Source: Pseudomonas sp. G.S.17 (GTDB lineage Bacteria > Pseudomonadota > Gammaproteobacteria > Pseudomonadales > Pseudomonadaceae). From it: 64,000 nt of DNA. The stretch lies in NCBI RefSeq assembly GCF_038096165.1, contig NZ_CP151076.1, positions 5,391,501-5,455,500 of the forward strand. The letters are read 5' to 3'. The notes under the pieces are model-generated. The model was not told the origin of the DNA. It saw only the letters and a program-made list of their open reading frames with translations, and searched no databases. The position numbers and the translations under genes are program-made. Below, piece by piece: positions 38,601 to 47,714 of the stretch. How positions within the stretch are numbered: position 1 is the stretch's first letter; every line of letters begins with the position of its first letter.

Positions 38601-39959
38601 GTTGAGGTGGTGCGCGCCCGATTGAGTGGCTTCGGGCCGCTGCCAGTGGCAGAGATTGCCGGACCGTTGGCCTTGAGCGCCAGCCATGTGGCTCAGGCAT
38701 TGGCGCGTCTGGAAAGCGAAGGTTATGTGTTGCGCGGTCGCTTCAGCCCCGGCGCGGCCACCGATCAATGGTGCGAGCGCCATCTGCTGGCGCGCATTCA
38801 TCGCTACACCGTCAAACGCCTGCACCGGGAGATCGAGCCGGTTTCGTTGCAGGACTTCATGCGTTTTCTGTTCGATTGGCAGCACTTGTCCACCGCGACC
38901 CGCAGCCAGGGCCAGGCTGCGTTGCCGGAGGTCATCAGTCAGCTCGAAGGTTTCAGTGCCGCTGCGGGCGCGTGGGACAGTGATTTGCTGCCCGCGCGGC
39001 TCAAGGACTTTTCCCCCGGCTGGCTGGATGAGATTTGTCGCTCCGGCAAAGTGGTCTGGACACGGATCGCCAACCGCAGCAAAACCGGAGGCTCGGCGTT
39101 GCGCAGCACGCCGATTGTATTGCTGCCGCGCAGTCAGGTGAGTCTCTGGAGCGGCTTGACCGAACAATCGGCCGTGGCGGATTTGTCCCTGAAAGCGCAA
39201 AAAGTGCACGCTGCATTGGCCAGCCATGGCGCGATGTTCTTCGACGAGCTGGTGACCGAAGCGCATCTGCTGCGCGCCGAGCTGGAAATCGCCTTGCAGG
39301 AATTGGTCGCGGCGGGGTTGGTCAACGCCGACAGTTTCGCCGGGTTGCGTGCGTTGATCACGCCCGCCAGCAAGCGCTCGGCGCACACCAGTCGCCGCAA
39401 CCGGGGCGCGTTTATCGGCGGCATGGACGACGCGGGGCGCTGGGCGCTACTCAGGCGCGCTGCGGCGGAACCGGCAATCGTCGACAGCAAGCGGCCGCAA
39501 GCGACCGATCCGGCAATACTCGAGCACATTGCGCTGACATTGTTGCGCCGGTATGGCGTGGTGTTCTGGCGCTTGCTGGAGCGTGAAGCCGATTGGCTGC
39601 CGAGTTGGCGCGAACTGCTGCGCACCTTTCATCGTCTGGAAGCGCGCGGCGAGATACGCGGCGGGCGTTTCGTCAGCGGCCTGGCGGGCGAGCAATTTGC
39701 CTTGCCGGAAGCAATCCCCGTGCTGCGTGAAATCCGCAAACGGCCGCTGGACGGCAGCCTGATCAGCTTGAGCGGCGTTGATCCGTTGAATCTGCCGGGC
39801 ACCTTGTTGCCCGGCCAGAAAGTGCCGGCGCTGGTGGGCAATCGATTGATCTACCGCGACGGCATTCCTGCCGCGGCGATCATTGCAGGCAAACCGGTTT
39901 ACTGGCTGGAGCTGGATAGCCAGGGCATGGCGCAGATCAGGGAGCGGTTGTTGCGCTGA
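35634..39959 (+). CDS. lhr: Large helicase Lhr
   Basis: A 1441-residue superfamily 2 helicase of the long Lhr type, thought to act in DNA repair (3'-5' unwinding, RNA:DNA hybrids). Walker A APTGSGKTLTAF near residue 45, DEIH box near 178, GLSATQKP near 208, and helicase motif VGRSGHHVGGTPKG near 368. The C-terminal third carries the extra Lhr-C domain with winged helices. The start MNLPHIPDPALDG at 35634 fits; an upstream extension lacks homology. Transcribed alone, divergent from the sugar-nucleotide genes. Confidence 0.92.
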   Translation: MNLPHIPDPALDGFHPAVSAWFRSMFPAVTPAQAQAWPLIKARRSTLIAAPTGSGKTLTAFLAVLDDLVHHGLENGGELPQQTFVVYVSPLKALSNDIQINLQNPLAGITAQLARMGLPPLRISTAVRTGDTPQKDRASMRKKAPHILVTTPESLYVLLGSDSGRSMLACTRTVIVDEIHAIAASKRGSHLALSLERLQALCSVPLLRIGLSATQKPIELVSRFLVGADPLKRPCAIVDIGHARPRDLGIEVPPVALGPVMANDVWQLVYDRLAALAREHRTTLIFVNTRRLAERMARHLSERLGKEAVAAHHGSLAKEQRLDAEQRLKRGDLQVLIATASLELGIDIGDVDLVCQIASPRSISAFLQRVGRSGHHVGGTPKGRLFATSRDDLIECAALLDCVRRGELDILQIPKAPLDVLAQQIVAEVSCQEWQEQALLDMFRQASPYAELDAEHYQALLNMLADGYTGRQGVRSAYIHRDALTRTLRGRRGSKLTAVTSGGTIPDNADYSVILEPQALNIGTVNEDFAVESIAGDIFQLGNTSYRILRVESGRVRVEDAHGQPPTIPFWLGEAPGRSDELSLAVARLQGQIDALLGAHPGDLQPCIDWLIDILGLNLASAEQLVDYLARTRSVLGALPSQDTLIMERFFDESGGTQLIIHTPFGSRINRAWGLALRKRFCRTFNFELQAAASEDAIVLSLSTSHSFELAEVWKYLHANSAEHLLIQAVLDAPLFGVRWRWNAGTSLALPRYTGGRKVAPQLQRMKSEDLIATVFPDQIACLENLVGERDVPDHPLIEQTLDDCLHEAMDAEGWLALLRRMESGQIRLIARDLPAPSPLAAEILNARPYTFLDDAPLEERRTQAVLNRRWSDPQSSDDLGALDAEAITAVGEEAWPQPQNSDEMHEALMSLACVSGAEARAQPSWLQWLEKLARSGRVTRLQVNEDQALWLPLERLTCLQAIYPQAPMHPELIALPGFDQDWERDEALVEVVRARLSGFGPLPVAEIAGPLALSASHVAQALARLESEGYVLRGRFSPGAATDQWCERHLLARIHRYTVKRLHREIEPVSLQDFMRFLFDWQHLSTATRSQGQAALPEVISQLEGFSAAAGAWDSDLLPARLKDFSPGWLDEICRSGKVVWTRIANRSKTGGSALRSTPIVLLPRSQVSLWSGLTEQSAVADLSLKAQKVHAALASHGAMFFDELVTEAHLLRAELEIALQELVAAGLVNADSFAGLRALITPASKRSAHTSRRNRGAFIGGMDDAGRWALLRRAAAEPAIVDSKRPQATDPAILEHIALTLLRRYGVVFWRLLEREADWLPSWRELLRTFHRLEARGEIRGGRFVSGLAGEQFALPEAIPVLREIRKRPLDGSLISLSGVDPLNLPGTLLPGQKVPALVGNRLIYRDGIPAAAIIAGKPVYWLELDSQGMAQIRERLLR

Positions 39960-39975
39960 AAACCTGTGCAGACTG

Positions 39976-40064
39976 TGTGGGAGCGAGCTTGCTCGCGAAG
40001 GGTCCGGTGAATCCGACAGATCTGCATGTCAGAATACCGTCTTCGCAAGCAAGCTTGCTCCCAC
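39976..40064. repeat. Inverted REP pair (REPIN)
   Basis: GTGTGGGAGCGAGCTTGCTC at the left and a diverged reverse complement GCAAGCAAGCTTGCTCCCAC at the right. Lies between convergent lhr and mscS-family genes. Confidence 0.88.
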
Positions 40065-40075
40065 CGATGGTCCAA

Positions 40076-42253
40076 CTACACCGCCGGACTCTCCGACCCA
40101 TCCCGGTTCACCGCATTAGGCTTGGCTGGCGCGGGCTGGCCTTCGCCGTCGATCGCCAGCGCCGGTGGAGCTCCAGGAATCGGGCTGATCACCGTCTGTG
40201 GATAAGTCTGCGCAAAGCGGACGTCGCTGGCTTTATCCACAAGCTTTTTCAAGCGCTCGTTGAAAGCCCGGCCGACGCCGTATTGCCCGCCGGAAACCGT
40301 ACGGAATTGCGCGGTCAATACCACGCCGTTGAGGTCCATGCGGTCGACGCCGAACACTTCCAGCGGACCTTGCAGATTGCCTTTGAGCAAAATGTCATCA
40401 CTGATCAACTGCCCGGTTTCGCGAATCAATGCCAGCGCGCTGTCGATGTCGCTGTCGTAAGTGAACTGCACCGAGAAAAACGCATAGGCGAACTGCCGCG
40501 ACTGGTTGGTGACGGCTTTGATCTGGCCGAACGGCACCGAATGCACGAATCCTTTGCCATCACGCAGACGCACGGTGCGAATGGTCAGGCTTTCAACAGT
40601 GCCGGAATGCCCGGTGGACAGCACCACCCAATCACCGACGGAAAAAGTGTCTTCAATGATGATGAACAACCCGGTGATCACGTCCTGCACCAACTGCTGG
40701 GAACCAAAACCGATGGCCAGACCGACGACCCCGGCACCCGCCAGCAATGGCGCGACGTTGATGCCCAGATTGGCCATGGTGGTGATCGCGCAAATCACCA
40801 CCAGGACGATTTTTATCGCATTGCGCAGCAGCGGCAGAATGGTTTTGATGCGCGTACTTGGCTGCCGTGACGAACGATGATTGATCGGGGTTTTCAGCGC
40901 TTCCTGAATCGCCGTGTCCAGCACCACCCACAGCAGCCAGGTGACCAACAGAATCAAACCGATGCTGCTTAGCGAATCACTGATAACCCGGCCCAGGGTA
41001 TTGCGCTGCGCAAACTCAAACAGGGAAAAACCCCAGATGCGCCCGAGTATTTCGATAAAGCTGACGGCGAGTACGATACGCGCCATGGCATGCAGCAGGC
41101 TGAGCAGACGCTCTTTATAGACATGCCCGCTGCGCTCCGGCGCCGCTGCCGGTTTGAACAGGTGCTGGAAAACGGTACTGAGGAACACCGTGGCAATCAG
41201 CAACACGGTAGTGAACAACGCACAGCGCAGGGCTTTCTGGCTGTCTTCGCCAGCGCCGATCAGGTTCACCGCCGACACCAGAATCATCAGCAGGATCGGT
41301 AAATACCACAGGTTGGAAAACACCTTGAGCGATTCCTGCAACGCTGGCTGCTTCAGGCGGCTGTGCAGGGAACGGTTGCGGATCAGGTGCGCAATCGGGC
41401 GTCGGATCTTGATCACCAGAATGCAGAACACCACCGAAGCGATCAGCCCGGTAAATACCGCGACGCTGGTGGTGACGTTGTTGCCGAACTGGCGGGCGAT
41501 CTGCGGGCTGGTCAGCGCATCGCTCAAGGCGGCCATGAAACCGACGACAAACAAAGGGCGTGGGCTGTAGCGCCGGATCATGCGTACCGCCGCACGTTTG
41601 TGGCCGAAATCGAACATGACGATCACGCACAGCAGCACCGAGGTCGAAACAATGCCGCTGCTGGTCGAATACGCGAAGCAAAGCGCAAGGGCGCGGCCGA
41701 CAGAAGCGTCCAGAAAATGGCTGACATACAGCGTCAAAGGTAGACAGACAACGGCGGGCAGCGTGTAGGGCAAGACGTACCCCAGCAAGGCCTGGCTGCG
41801 CTGGCGAACCGCGAGGAATGGCCGCCGATTGAGACGAATCGCGAGGAAACTGCCCAGCGTGGTGAGGATCGCAAAGGCGCCGATCCACACCACCGAAAGC
41901 ATCAGGAAGTCGCCGGCAACCCCCCACTGTGAGCGCGAGCTCGGTTTGCTGACCAGCTTGTCCAGCTCGTTGGCCGCGCGATCGGCGCGCAGTCGCCAGG
42001 AGTCGAGCAGGTGGCCGTCAAGTGCGAGTTTGTCCTGCACCTCGTCGATGCTTGAACTGATGGCGCCGAGCAAACCGCCCTGAACCAGGATTTCAGGCGC
42101 GACGGGCGCTTCTTCGGTGGGTGCCGCCGAGTCTGCGGCAGGTGCGGGAGCGGCTGCGGCAGGTGCGTCGGCAGCTTGAAGATTGAAGTTGCCAGCGCAT
42201 AAAAGAACGCAGAGCACGATGAAGGACTTGAGATTCGGCAAAACGCTGTTCAC
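40076..42253 (-). CDS. Large MscS-family mechanosensitive channel
   Basis: Channel of about 725 residues that releases solutes on hypo-osmotic shock, of the YbiO type. Signal peptide, an alanine/proline-rich periplasmic stretch (residues ~25-55), about ten membrane helices, and the MscS core: pore helix GAGVVGLAIGFGSQQLVQDVITGLFIIIEDTFSVGDW near residues 530-567. The start is uncertain: no ATG is near; a GTG at 42253 overlaps an AGAGGA motif, a TTG at 42241 follows that motif at better spacing, and a TTG at 42268 is the far limit. Confidence 0.9.
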   Translation of the reverse strand: MNSVLPNLKSFIVLCVLLCAGNFNLQAADAPAAAAPAPAADSAAPTEEAPVAPEILVQGGLLGAISSSIDEVQDKLALDGHLLDSWRLRADRAANELDKLVSKPSSRSQWGVAGDFLMLSVVWIGAFAILTTLGSFLAIRLNRRPFLAVRQRSQALLGYVLPYTLPAVVCLPLTLYVSHFLDASVGRALALCFAYSTSSGIVSTSVLLCVIVMFDFGHKRAAVRMIRRYSPRPLFVVGFMAALSDALTSPQIARQFGNNVTTSVAVFTGLIASVVFCILVIKIRRPIAHLIRNRSLHSRLKQPALQESLKVFSNLWYLPILLMILVSAVNLIGAGEDSQKALRCALFTTVLLIATVFLSTVFQHLFKPAAAPERSGHVYKERLLSLLHAMARIVLAVSFIEILGRIWGFSLFEFAQRNTLGRVISDSLSSIGLILLVTWLLWVVLDTAIQEALKTPINHRSSRQPSTRIKTILPLLRNAIKIVLVVICAITTMANLGINVAPLLAGAGVVGLAIGFGSQQLVQDVITGLFIIIEDTFSVGDWVVLSTGHSGTVESLTIRTVRLRDGKGFVHSVPFGQIKAVTNQSRQFAYAFFSVQFTYDSDIDSALALIRETGQLISDDILLKGNLQGPLEVFGVDRMDLNGVVLTAQFRTVSGGQYGVGRAFNERLKKLVDKASDVRFAQTYPQTVISPIPGAPPALAIDGEGQPAPAKPNAVNRDGSESPAV

Positions 42254-42446
42254 TCCTCTGTTTATCAACTGCCGCTAGAACTGATTCGTTTTTCCCCGGC
42301 AAGTTCGCTTTTGCGCCCGCCGCCGGACCGATGAACCACTGGTGAATCTGCATCGAACCTTTGTCCAGAGCGCTGCGTCACAGCTGGATATGGCCGCGCC
42401 GCACGTCATGTTCCCCCAGGCCTGCGCAGTCAGGAGAAATGTTTCG

Positions 42447-44798
42447 ATGCTCATCCACCCCAAAGCGCATTACCGACCTTACACCTCTGCTGCAGGTGGC
42501 TGGGGTTCGGCCAAGTCTGTGATGCAGATTCTCTGGCGCGAACAAGCGCTGGCCAAAGGTTCTCTTGCACTGTTCAAGCAAAACAAACCCGGCGGGTTCG
42601 CTTGCGTCAGCTGTGCGTGGGCCAAGCCTGGCAAGCCGCATCACCTGGAATTCTGCGAGAACGGCGCGAAGGCCACGGCGTGGGAACTGACTTCCCTCAA
42701 GACCAGCCCGGCGTTCTTCGCCCGTCACTCCGTTACCGAACTGCTGCAATGGCCCGACTACGACCTTGAGCAACATGGCCGTCTGACTCATCCATTGCGC
42801 TATGACCCGCAAACCGATCATTACCGGGAAACCAGCTGGGAAGAAGCCTACCGCGAGATCGGCGCCCAGTTGCGCGCAATCGAACCGGACAGCGTGGCGT
42901 TTTATGCATCAGGTCGCGCCTCGCTGGAGGCGTCGTTCATGTACCAGCTGTTTGCCCGGGCCTACGGCACCAACAATCTGCCGGACAGTTCGAACATGTG
43001 CCACGAAAGCACCTCGGTGGGCTTGCAGGAAAGCATCGGCGTACCCGTCGGCACCGTGACGCTTGATGATTTCGAGCACACCGATTGCATCTTTTTCTTC
43101 GGCCAGAACGTCGGCAGCAACAGCCCGCGCATGCTGCATCCGTTGCAGGAAGCACGCAAACGCAATGTGCCGATCATCACCTTCAACCCCATCCGCGAGC
43201 GCGGGCTGGAACGCTTCGTCAATCCGCAATCACCCAAGGAAATGCTCGGCCCGGACTCCACCGTGGTCAGCACTCAGTACCATCAGGTGGCAATCGGTGG
43301 CGACCTGGCGGCGGTAACCGGCATTGCCAAGGCGCTGTTCGAAATGGACATGGCGGCGCTGGTCAAAGGTGAACCGGCGATCATCGATCTGGCGTTCATC
43401 GCCGAACATACTCAGGGCTTCGCCAGTTTTGTCGCCATGGCTCGCGCCTGCGCCTGGGAAACCCTGGAGCAGCGGTCCGGCCTGAGCCGTAGCGCCATGG
43501 AAGCCGCCGCGACGGTTTACGCCCGCAGCGAACGGGTGATGATCATCTACGGCATGGGCATGACCCAACACCGCCATGGCGTTGAGAACGTGCAGATGCT
43601 GGTCAATCTGTTGCTGCTGCGCGGCAATATCGGCAAGCCCGGTGCGGGAATTTGCCCGGTGCGCGGCCATTCCAATGTGCAAGGGCAGCGCACCGTGGGC
43701 ATCACCGAAGATCCGGCGAAAGTCCCGGTGGATAAGATCGAAGCGTCGTTCGGTTTTCATGTCCCCAGCAAGAAAGGCCGTGCAACGGTGGAGACCTGCG
43801 AAGGCATTCTCGACGGCAGCATGCAGGGTTTCATCGGCCTGGGTGGCAACTTCCTGCGGGCGATCCCGGATACGTCGCGCATGGAACCCGCCTGGAAAAA
43901 CCTGCAAGTGAGCGTGCAGATTGCGACCAAGCTCAATCGCACGCATCTGGTTACGGCAAAAAATACCTGGCTGCTGCCGTGTCTGGGTCGTATTGAAATC
44001 GACCGGCAAAACGGTCGCGAACAAAGCTACAGCACCGAAGACAGCACCGGTTACATCCACGGCTGGAAAGGCCAGAGCGAGCCGGTCAGCGAGCATTTGC
44101 GCGCGGAAGTGGCGATTATCGCCGGGCTGGCGGAGATAACCCTGTCGGGCATTGAGCGCATCGATTGGGATGCCTGGCGCAGCGATTATTCGAAGATCCG
44201 CGAGGCCATTGGCCAGGTTTATCCGGAAATTTTCCATGATATGGAAACCCGCATGTGGCAACCCGGCGGCTTTCATCGCCCATTGCCTGCGGCGCATCGG
44301 CAATGGAGAACCGAAAGTGAGCGTGCGCAGTTCATCACGCCGACGATGCTCAGCGAAGACGACGATGTGGAGCTTGCGCCAGAGCGACGCGAGGTTTTGC
44401 AATTGATGACGATCCGCAGCAATGACCAATTCAACACCACGATCTACGGCTATGACGATCGCTTTCGCGGGGTCAGCGGGACGCGCACGGTGATTTTCAT
44501 GAACCGTAACGACATTGTCCGCCTGGGTTTCGCCCCCGGTGGCTGGGTGTTGTTGACCACGGCGGTCGAGCCGGAAACCAAACGGCAAGTCGGGCCGATG
44601 CAGATCATTGCCTACGATATTCCCGAAGGTTGCAGCGCGGCGTACTACCCGGAATGTAATCCGCTGGTGCCGCTCTGGCATTACGCCGAGCGCAGCAAAG
44701 TGCCGGCCGCCAAATCGATCCCGATCACCCTGAGCCACGCCGTACCCGGCCCGCGCGAACAGCAGCAGGCCGTGCCGGAGGCGGATCAGGTGGTTTGA
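42447..44798 (+). CDS. FdhF/YdeP-family molybdopterin oxidoreductase
   Basis: A 783-residue cytoplasmic molybdenum enzyme related to formate dehydrogenase H and E. coli YdeP (acid resistance). N-terminal cysteines CVSCAWAKPG...C near residues 50-70 may hold an iron-sulfur cluster; the molybdopterin domain includes SSNMCHESTS near 180 and GMGMTQHRHGVENVQ near 371; a C-terminal dinucleotide-binding domain ends the protein. The start ATG at 42447 follows AGGAG at ten bases. Electron acceptor and substrate are unknown. Confidence 0.9.
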   Translation: MLIHPKAHYRPYTSAAGGWGSAKSVMQILWREQALAKGSLALFKQNKPGGFACVSCAWAKPGKPHHLEFCENGAKATAWELTSLKTSPAFFARHSVTELLQWPDYDLEQHGRLTHPLRYDPQTDHYRETSWEEAYREIGAQLRAIEPDSVAFYASGRASLEASFMYQLFARAYGTNNLPDSSNMCHESTSVGLQESIGVPVGTVTLDDFEHTDCIFFFGQNVGSNSPRMLHPLQEARKRNVPIITFNPIRERGLERFVNPQSPKEMLGPDSTVVSTQYHQVAIGGDLAAVTGIAKALFEMDMAALVKGEPAIIDLAFIAEHTQGFASFVAMARACAWETLEQRSGLSRSAMEAAATVYARSERVMIIYGMGMTQHRHGVENVQMLVNLLLLRGNIGKPGAGICPVRGHSNVQGQRTVGITEDPAKVPVDKIEASFGFHVPSKKGRATVETCEGILDGSMQGFIGLGGNFLRAIPDTSRMEPAWKNLQVSVQIATKLNRTHLVTAKNTWLLPCLGRIEIDRQNGREQSYSTEDSTGYIHGWKGQSEPVSEHLRAEVAIIAGLAEITLSGIERIDWDAWRSDYSKIREAIGQVYPEIFHDMETRMWQPGGFHRPLPAAHRQWRTESERAQFITPTMLSEDDDVELAPERREVLQLMTIRSNDQFNTTIYGYDDRFRGVSGTRTVIFMNRNDIVRLGFAPGGWVLLTTAVEPETKRQVGPMQIIAYDIPEGCSAAYYPECNPLVPLWHYAERSKVPAAKSIPITLSHAVPGPREQQQAVPEADQVV

Positions 44799-44821
44799 AA
44801 CGGCACGCCAAAATCCCTATA

Positions 44822-44896
44822 TGAGCGAACTTGTTCGCGAGGCAATATTCCTGAATACGCAGGACCGACGCCTCGCCAACAAGTTGGCTCCTACAA
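44822..44896. repeat. Diverged inverted REP pair
   Basis: TGAGCGAACTTGTTCGCGAGGC at the left and CGCCTCGCCAACAAGTTGGC at the right form a mirrored pair, of the same kind as the second half of the element at 29545. Confidence 0.7.
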
Positions 44897-44949
44897 AGCG
44901 AGGCGCTATGCCTGGTTTGTCGGTCTAACGGGTTTGGCGATTGCGCCGC

Positions 44950-45852
44950 TTACAAATCCCGCTGCTTGCGAAACTGTCCGGGCGGCATGCCGTGGGCGTT
45001 GCGGAAGCGGCGGGAGAAGTAGGCTTCGTCGGCGAAACCGCAAAGTCTGGCGACTTCTCCCACGGGTTTGGTACCGGTGAGCAATAGCGTGCGGGCCAGG
45101 TGCATGCGGCGTTCCAGCACCAGTTCGCTGAAGGTTTTGCCCACTTCCTTGCGCAGCCAGTGCGTCAGGTAGTTGGGCGAAAGAAACGCGGCAGAGGCGG
45201 CCTTTTTCAGGCTCAGGTCCGGATCGCTGAGGTTCTTGCGCACGTACTCCGACATCCGCGCCAGGGCATCGCGACGACTACGTTCGGCGGCATTGTCGTC
45301 GGCAAGGATTTTGATCTGCTCGGCAAACCGCTCGCAGACCGTGCCGATCAGCTGCAACAGACAACCTTTGAGGATTTCGCGCGTACCGAACTGGCGCTGC
45401 TGATCCAGCCTGCGCATGCGAATCAGCAAGGTCTCGATCTCACCGAAGTCGGCTTCATCGAGAATGAAATCCAGGCTTTCCTGAAAGCGAAACGGCGACA
45501 ACTCCGGCGCCAGCGCGATTGGCACGTCTTCCAGATCCAGCGGATCGCACTGCAATTGCGGCAGCAGGAAGGTCTGGGCAAAGTTGATCAGCAGAAAATT
45601 GCCAGCGTCCGGATGCGGGATCAGGTGCAGTTTGTGCGGCAGGATAAACGCCAGGGCGTGGCGCGGGAATGGCCGGATGACGCCGCCAATATGCTGCACG
45701 GTGTCACCGCCGAGATTGATCTGAATCTGAAAATACTCATGCCGATGCGGCCCGGTTTCGGCACTACGGGCATGCTTGTCACGGATGTAGAAATCGGCCC
45801 GCTCGCTGCGTTGCTGCATGCCATAGGTTGGCGCTGGCGTTGCTGAATCCAT
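44950..45852 (-). CDS. AraC-family transcriptional regulator
   Basis: A 300-residue regulator with an N-terminal cupin-like sensor (HRHEYFQIQINLGGDTVQHIGG near residue 37) and C-terminal AraC DNA-binding domain with two helix-turn-helix units (LKKAASAAFLSPNYLTHWLRKEVG and PVGEVARLCGFADEAYFSRRFRNAHG). It is divergent from the MFS-FAH-SDR-dehydrogenase genes and probably activates them. Start at 45852 with GAGG upstream; a longer frame to 45945 has no homology. Confidence 0.92.
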   Translation of the reverse strand: MDSATPAPTYGMQQRSERADFYIRDKHARSAETGPHRHEYFQIQINLGGDTVQHIGGVIRPFPRHALAFILPHKLHLIPHPDAGNFLLINFAQTFLLPQLQCDPLDLEDVPIALAPELSPFRFQESLDFILDEADFGEIETLLIRMRRLDQQRQFGTREILKGCLLQLIGTVCERFAEQIKILADDNAAERSRRDALARMSEYVRKNLSDPDLSLKKAASAAFLSPNYLTHWLRKEVGKTFSELVLERRMHLARTLLLTGTKPVGEVARLCGFADEAYFSRRFRNAHGMPPGQFRKQRDL

Positions 45853-46195
45853 CTCGGTACCTCGTGTGCAAAATCCGGCTGCGGTTCTGAGCCGCGCCTT
45901 TATTGTCAGTCGTCCTATGACATAAATCCGTAAAAATATTTTCAAGCCATTGTCTTGCCATGTCCAAAAGAAAATTCACCACGTCAAATCCTGCAAGCGC
46001 TCTAAGTCGTATGTTTTGTCCAATATTGTCCATTTATTGGGGCTTCGCGAGCGATGTAATTTTTTTGGACAAATACTGAGCGGACTGCCTGCAAATTAAT
46101 AAACGGTCTAAGCGCTTGGTTGTTTTTGGATCGTCGTACGATCACTTTGGGGCTGCAATTTAACTCGATACCAATAAAAACAATGAGGAATTCTC
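45853..46195. promoter_or_regulatory. Divergent control region with TTGTCCA repeats
   Basis: No gene lies here. TTTTGTCCAATATTGTCCA at 46014-46032 contains two TTGTCCA units ten bases apart, one helical turn, as AraC proteins prefer. An inverted copy GGACAAA occurs at 46067-46073, and ATGTCCAAAAG at about 45960. These are good candidates for the binding sites of the neighbouring AraC regulator. Confidence 0.55.
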
Positions 46196-47536
46196 ATGTC
46201 GAGCTCCCCTGATATCCAGGCGATCGACGCCCGTGTCGCCGCACCCGCTGCCGCACCGGTCCGTCTGCCTTCACGCCGTCGCTGGTTCATGCTTTCGCTG
46301 TTGTTGATTGCCACAATCATCAACTATGTGGACCGGGTCAACATCTCTATCGCCGCACCGTTCATGGCCAAGGATCTTGGCCTGGATAAAGTCGAAATGG
46401 GCCTTATCTTTTCCGCCTTTGCCTGGACTTACGCGTTTGCCCTGGTGCCGGCAGGCTTCATCGCTGACAGATTCGGCTCTCGGATTACTTACGGAGTTTC
46501 GCTGATCTCGTGGTCCGCCGTCACGGTGTGCCAGGGCATGGCGGGCGGGTTCGCCTCGCTGTTCGGCCTGCGTCTGGCAATCGGTGCCATGGAAGCGCCG
46601 GCCTTCCCCGCCAACAGTCGCGCCGTTACCGTCTGGTTTCCTGCCAGGGAGCGTGGCCTGGCCAGCAGTATCTATGTCTGCGGCCAGTATCTGGGCACGG
46701 CGCTTTTCACTGGCCTGCTGCTCTGGCTGGCGACCACTTATGACTGGCGCCACGTGTTCTACAGCACCGGCATCGCGGGCATCATCTTCGGTATCGCCTG
46801 GCTGTTTCTGTATCGCGACCCGCTGTTCTGCAAGAAGGTCAGCAAGGAAGAACTGCAATACATCGAGGACGGTGGCGGTCTGGTGAAAGCCAGCAAGGAC
46901 AAAAACAAATTCAAGTGGGGGCAAATCGCCGAGCTGTTGAAGTACCGCCAGATCTGGGCGATCTGTATCGGCAAGTTTGCCAGCACTTCGGCACTGTACT
47001 TTTTCCTGACCTGGTTCCCGACTTACCTGATTGAAGAGCGTCATTTGACCATGGTCAAAGTGGGGATCTTCGCCGTGCTGCCCTTCATCGGCGCCACCGT
47101 TGGCGTACTGCTGGCCGGAGCGATTGCCGACTGGATGATCCGCCGCGGCTATTCCCTGTCGTTCTCCCGCAAGTTGCCGCTGGTGGTGGGCTCGGCGCTG
47201 GGCATGTCGATCATGTTGGTCAACTTCACCGACTCCAACGAAGTGTGTATTGCCCTGCTGACCATCGCCTTCTTCGCCCAAGGCATCGCTTCGTCTTCGT
47301 GGGCGGCGGTGTCGGAAATTGCGCCCAAGGAACTGATTGGCCTGACCGGCGGCGTTACCAGTCTGGCGGCCAACATTGGCGGGATCGTCACACCGATTGT
47401 CATCGGCCAGATCCTGCAGGCCACAGGGTCGTTCGCCTACGCGTTCTGGTTCATCGGCGGTGTTGCGCTGATTGGCACGCTCTCGTACTCGTTGTTGCTG
47501 GGCAAGATCTACCGCATTGAATTGAAGACCCGCTAA
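46196..47536 (+). CDS. MFS transporter, anion:cation symporter type
   Basis: A 446-residue inner-membrane carrier with twelve predicted helices. The loop after helix 2 has FIADRFGSRITYG, and INYVDRVNISIAAPFM at helix 1 is typical of the ACS family that imports sugar acids and aromatic acids. First gene of the cluster downstream of AraC sites; an intrinsic terminator-like hairpin follows it, so the next genes may have their own promoter or partial read-through. Substrate not identifiable. Start preceded by GAGGAA. Confidence 0.92.
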   Translation: MSSSPDIQAIDARVAAPAAAPVRLPSRRRWFMLSLLLIATIINYVDRVNISIAAPFMAKDLGLDKVEMGLIFSAFAWTYAFALVPAGFIADRFGSRITYGVSLISWSAVTVCQGMAGGFASLFGLRLAIGAMEAPAFPANSRAVTVWFPARERGLASSIYVCGQYLGTALFTGLLLWLATTYDWRHVFYSTGIAGIIFGIAWLFLYRDPLFCKKVSKEELQYIEDGGGLVKASKDKNKFKWGQIAELLKYRQIWAICIGKFASTSALYFFLTWFPTYLIEERHLTMVKVGIFAVLPFIGATVGVLLAGAIADWMIRRGYSLSFSRKLPLVVGSALGMSIMLVNFTDSNEVCIALLTIAFFAQGIASSSWAAVSEIAPKELIGLTGGVTSLAANIGGIVTPIVIGQILQATGSFAYAFWFIGGVALIGTLSYSLLLGKIYRIELKTR

Positions 47537-47579
47537 CGCAAAAAGAATGTGTGTGACCTTATGCCTCCCCTTTGGCAAT

Positions 47580-47604
47580 GGCGTACGCAAGTACGCCTTT
47601 TTTA
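47580..47604 (+). terminator. Intrinsic terminator after the MFS gene
   Basis: GGCGTAC-GCAA-GTACGCC stem-loop followed by TTTTTT. Confidence 0.88.
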
Positions 47605-47714
47605 TGGCGCGCATTCGCCGTGTTTACTCCAGTTTGAACACCGCTTTGTCCAACTTTGGCCGTTGCCGATCCCGTAGGCTGATCGTCAAGAAGGCTCTAG
47701 CTCAAGGAATAACC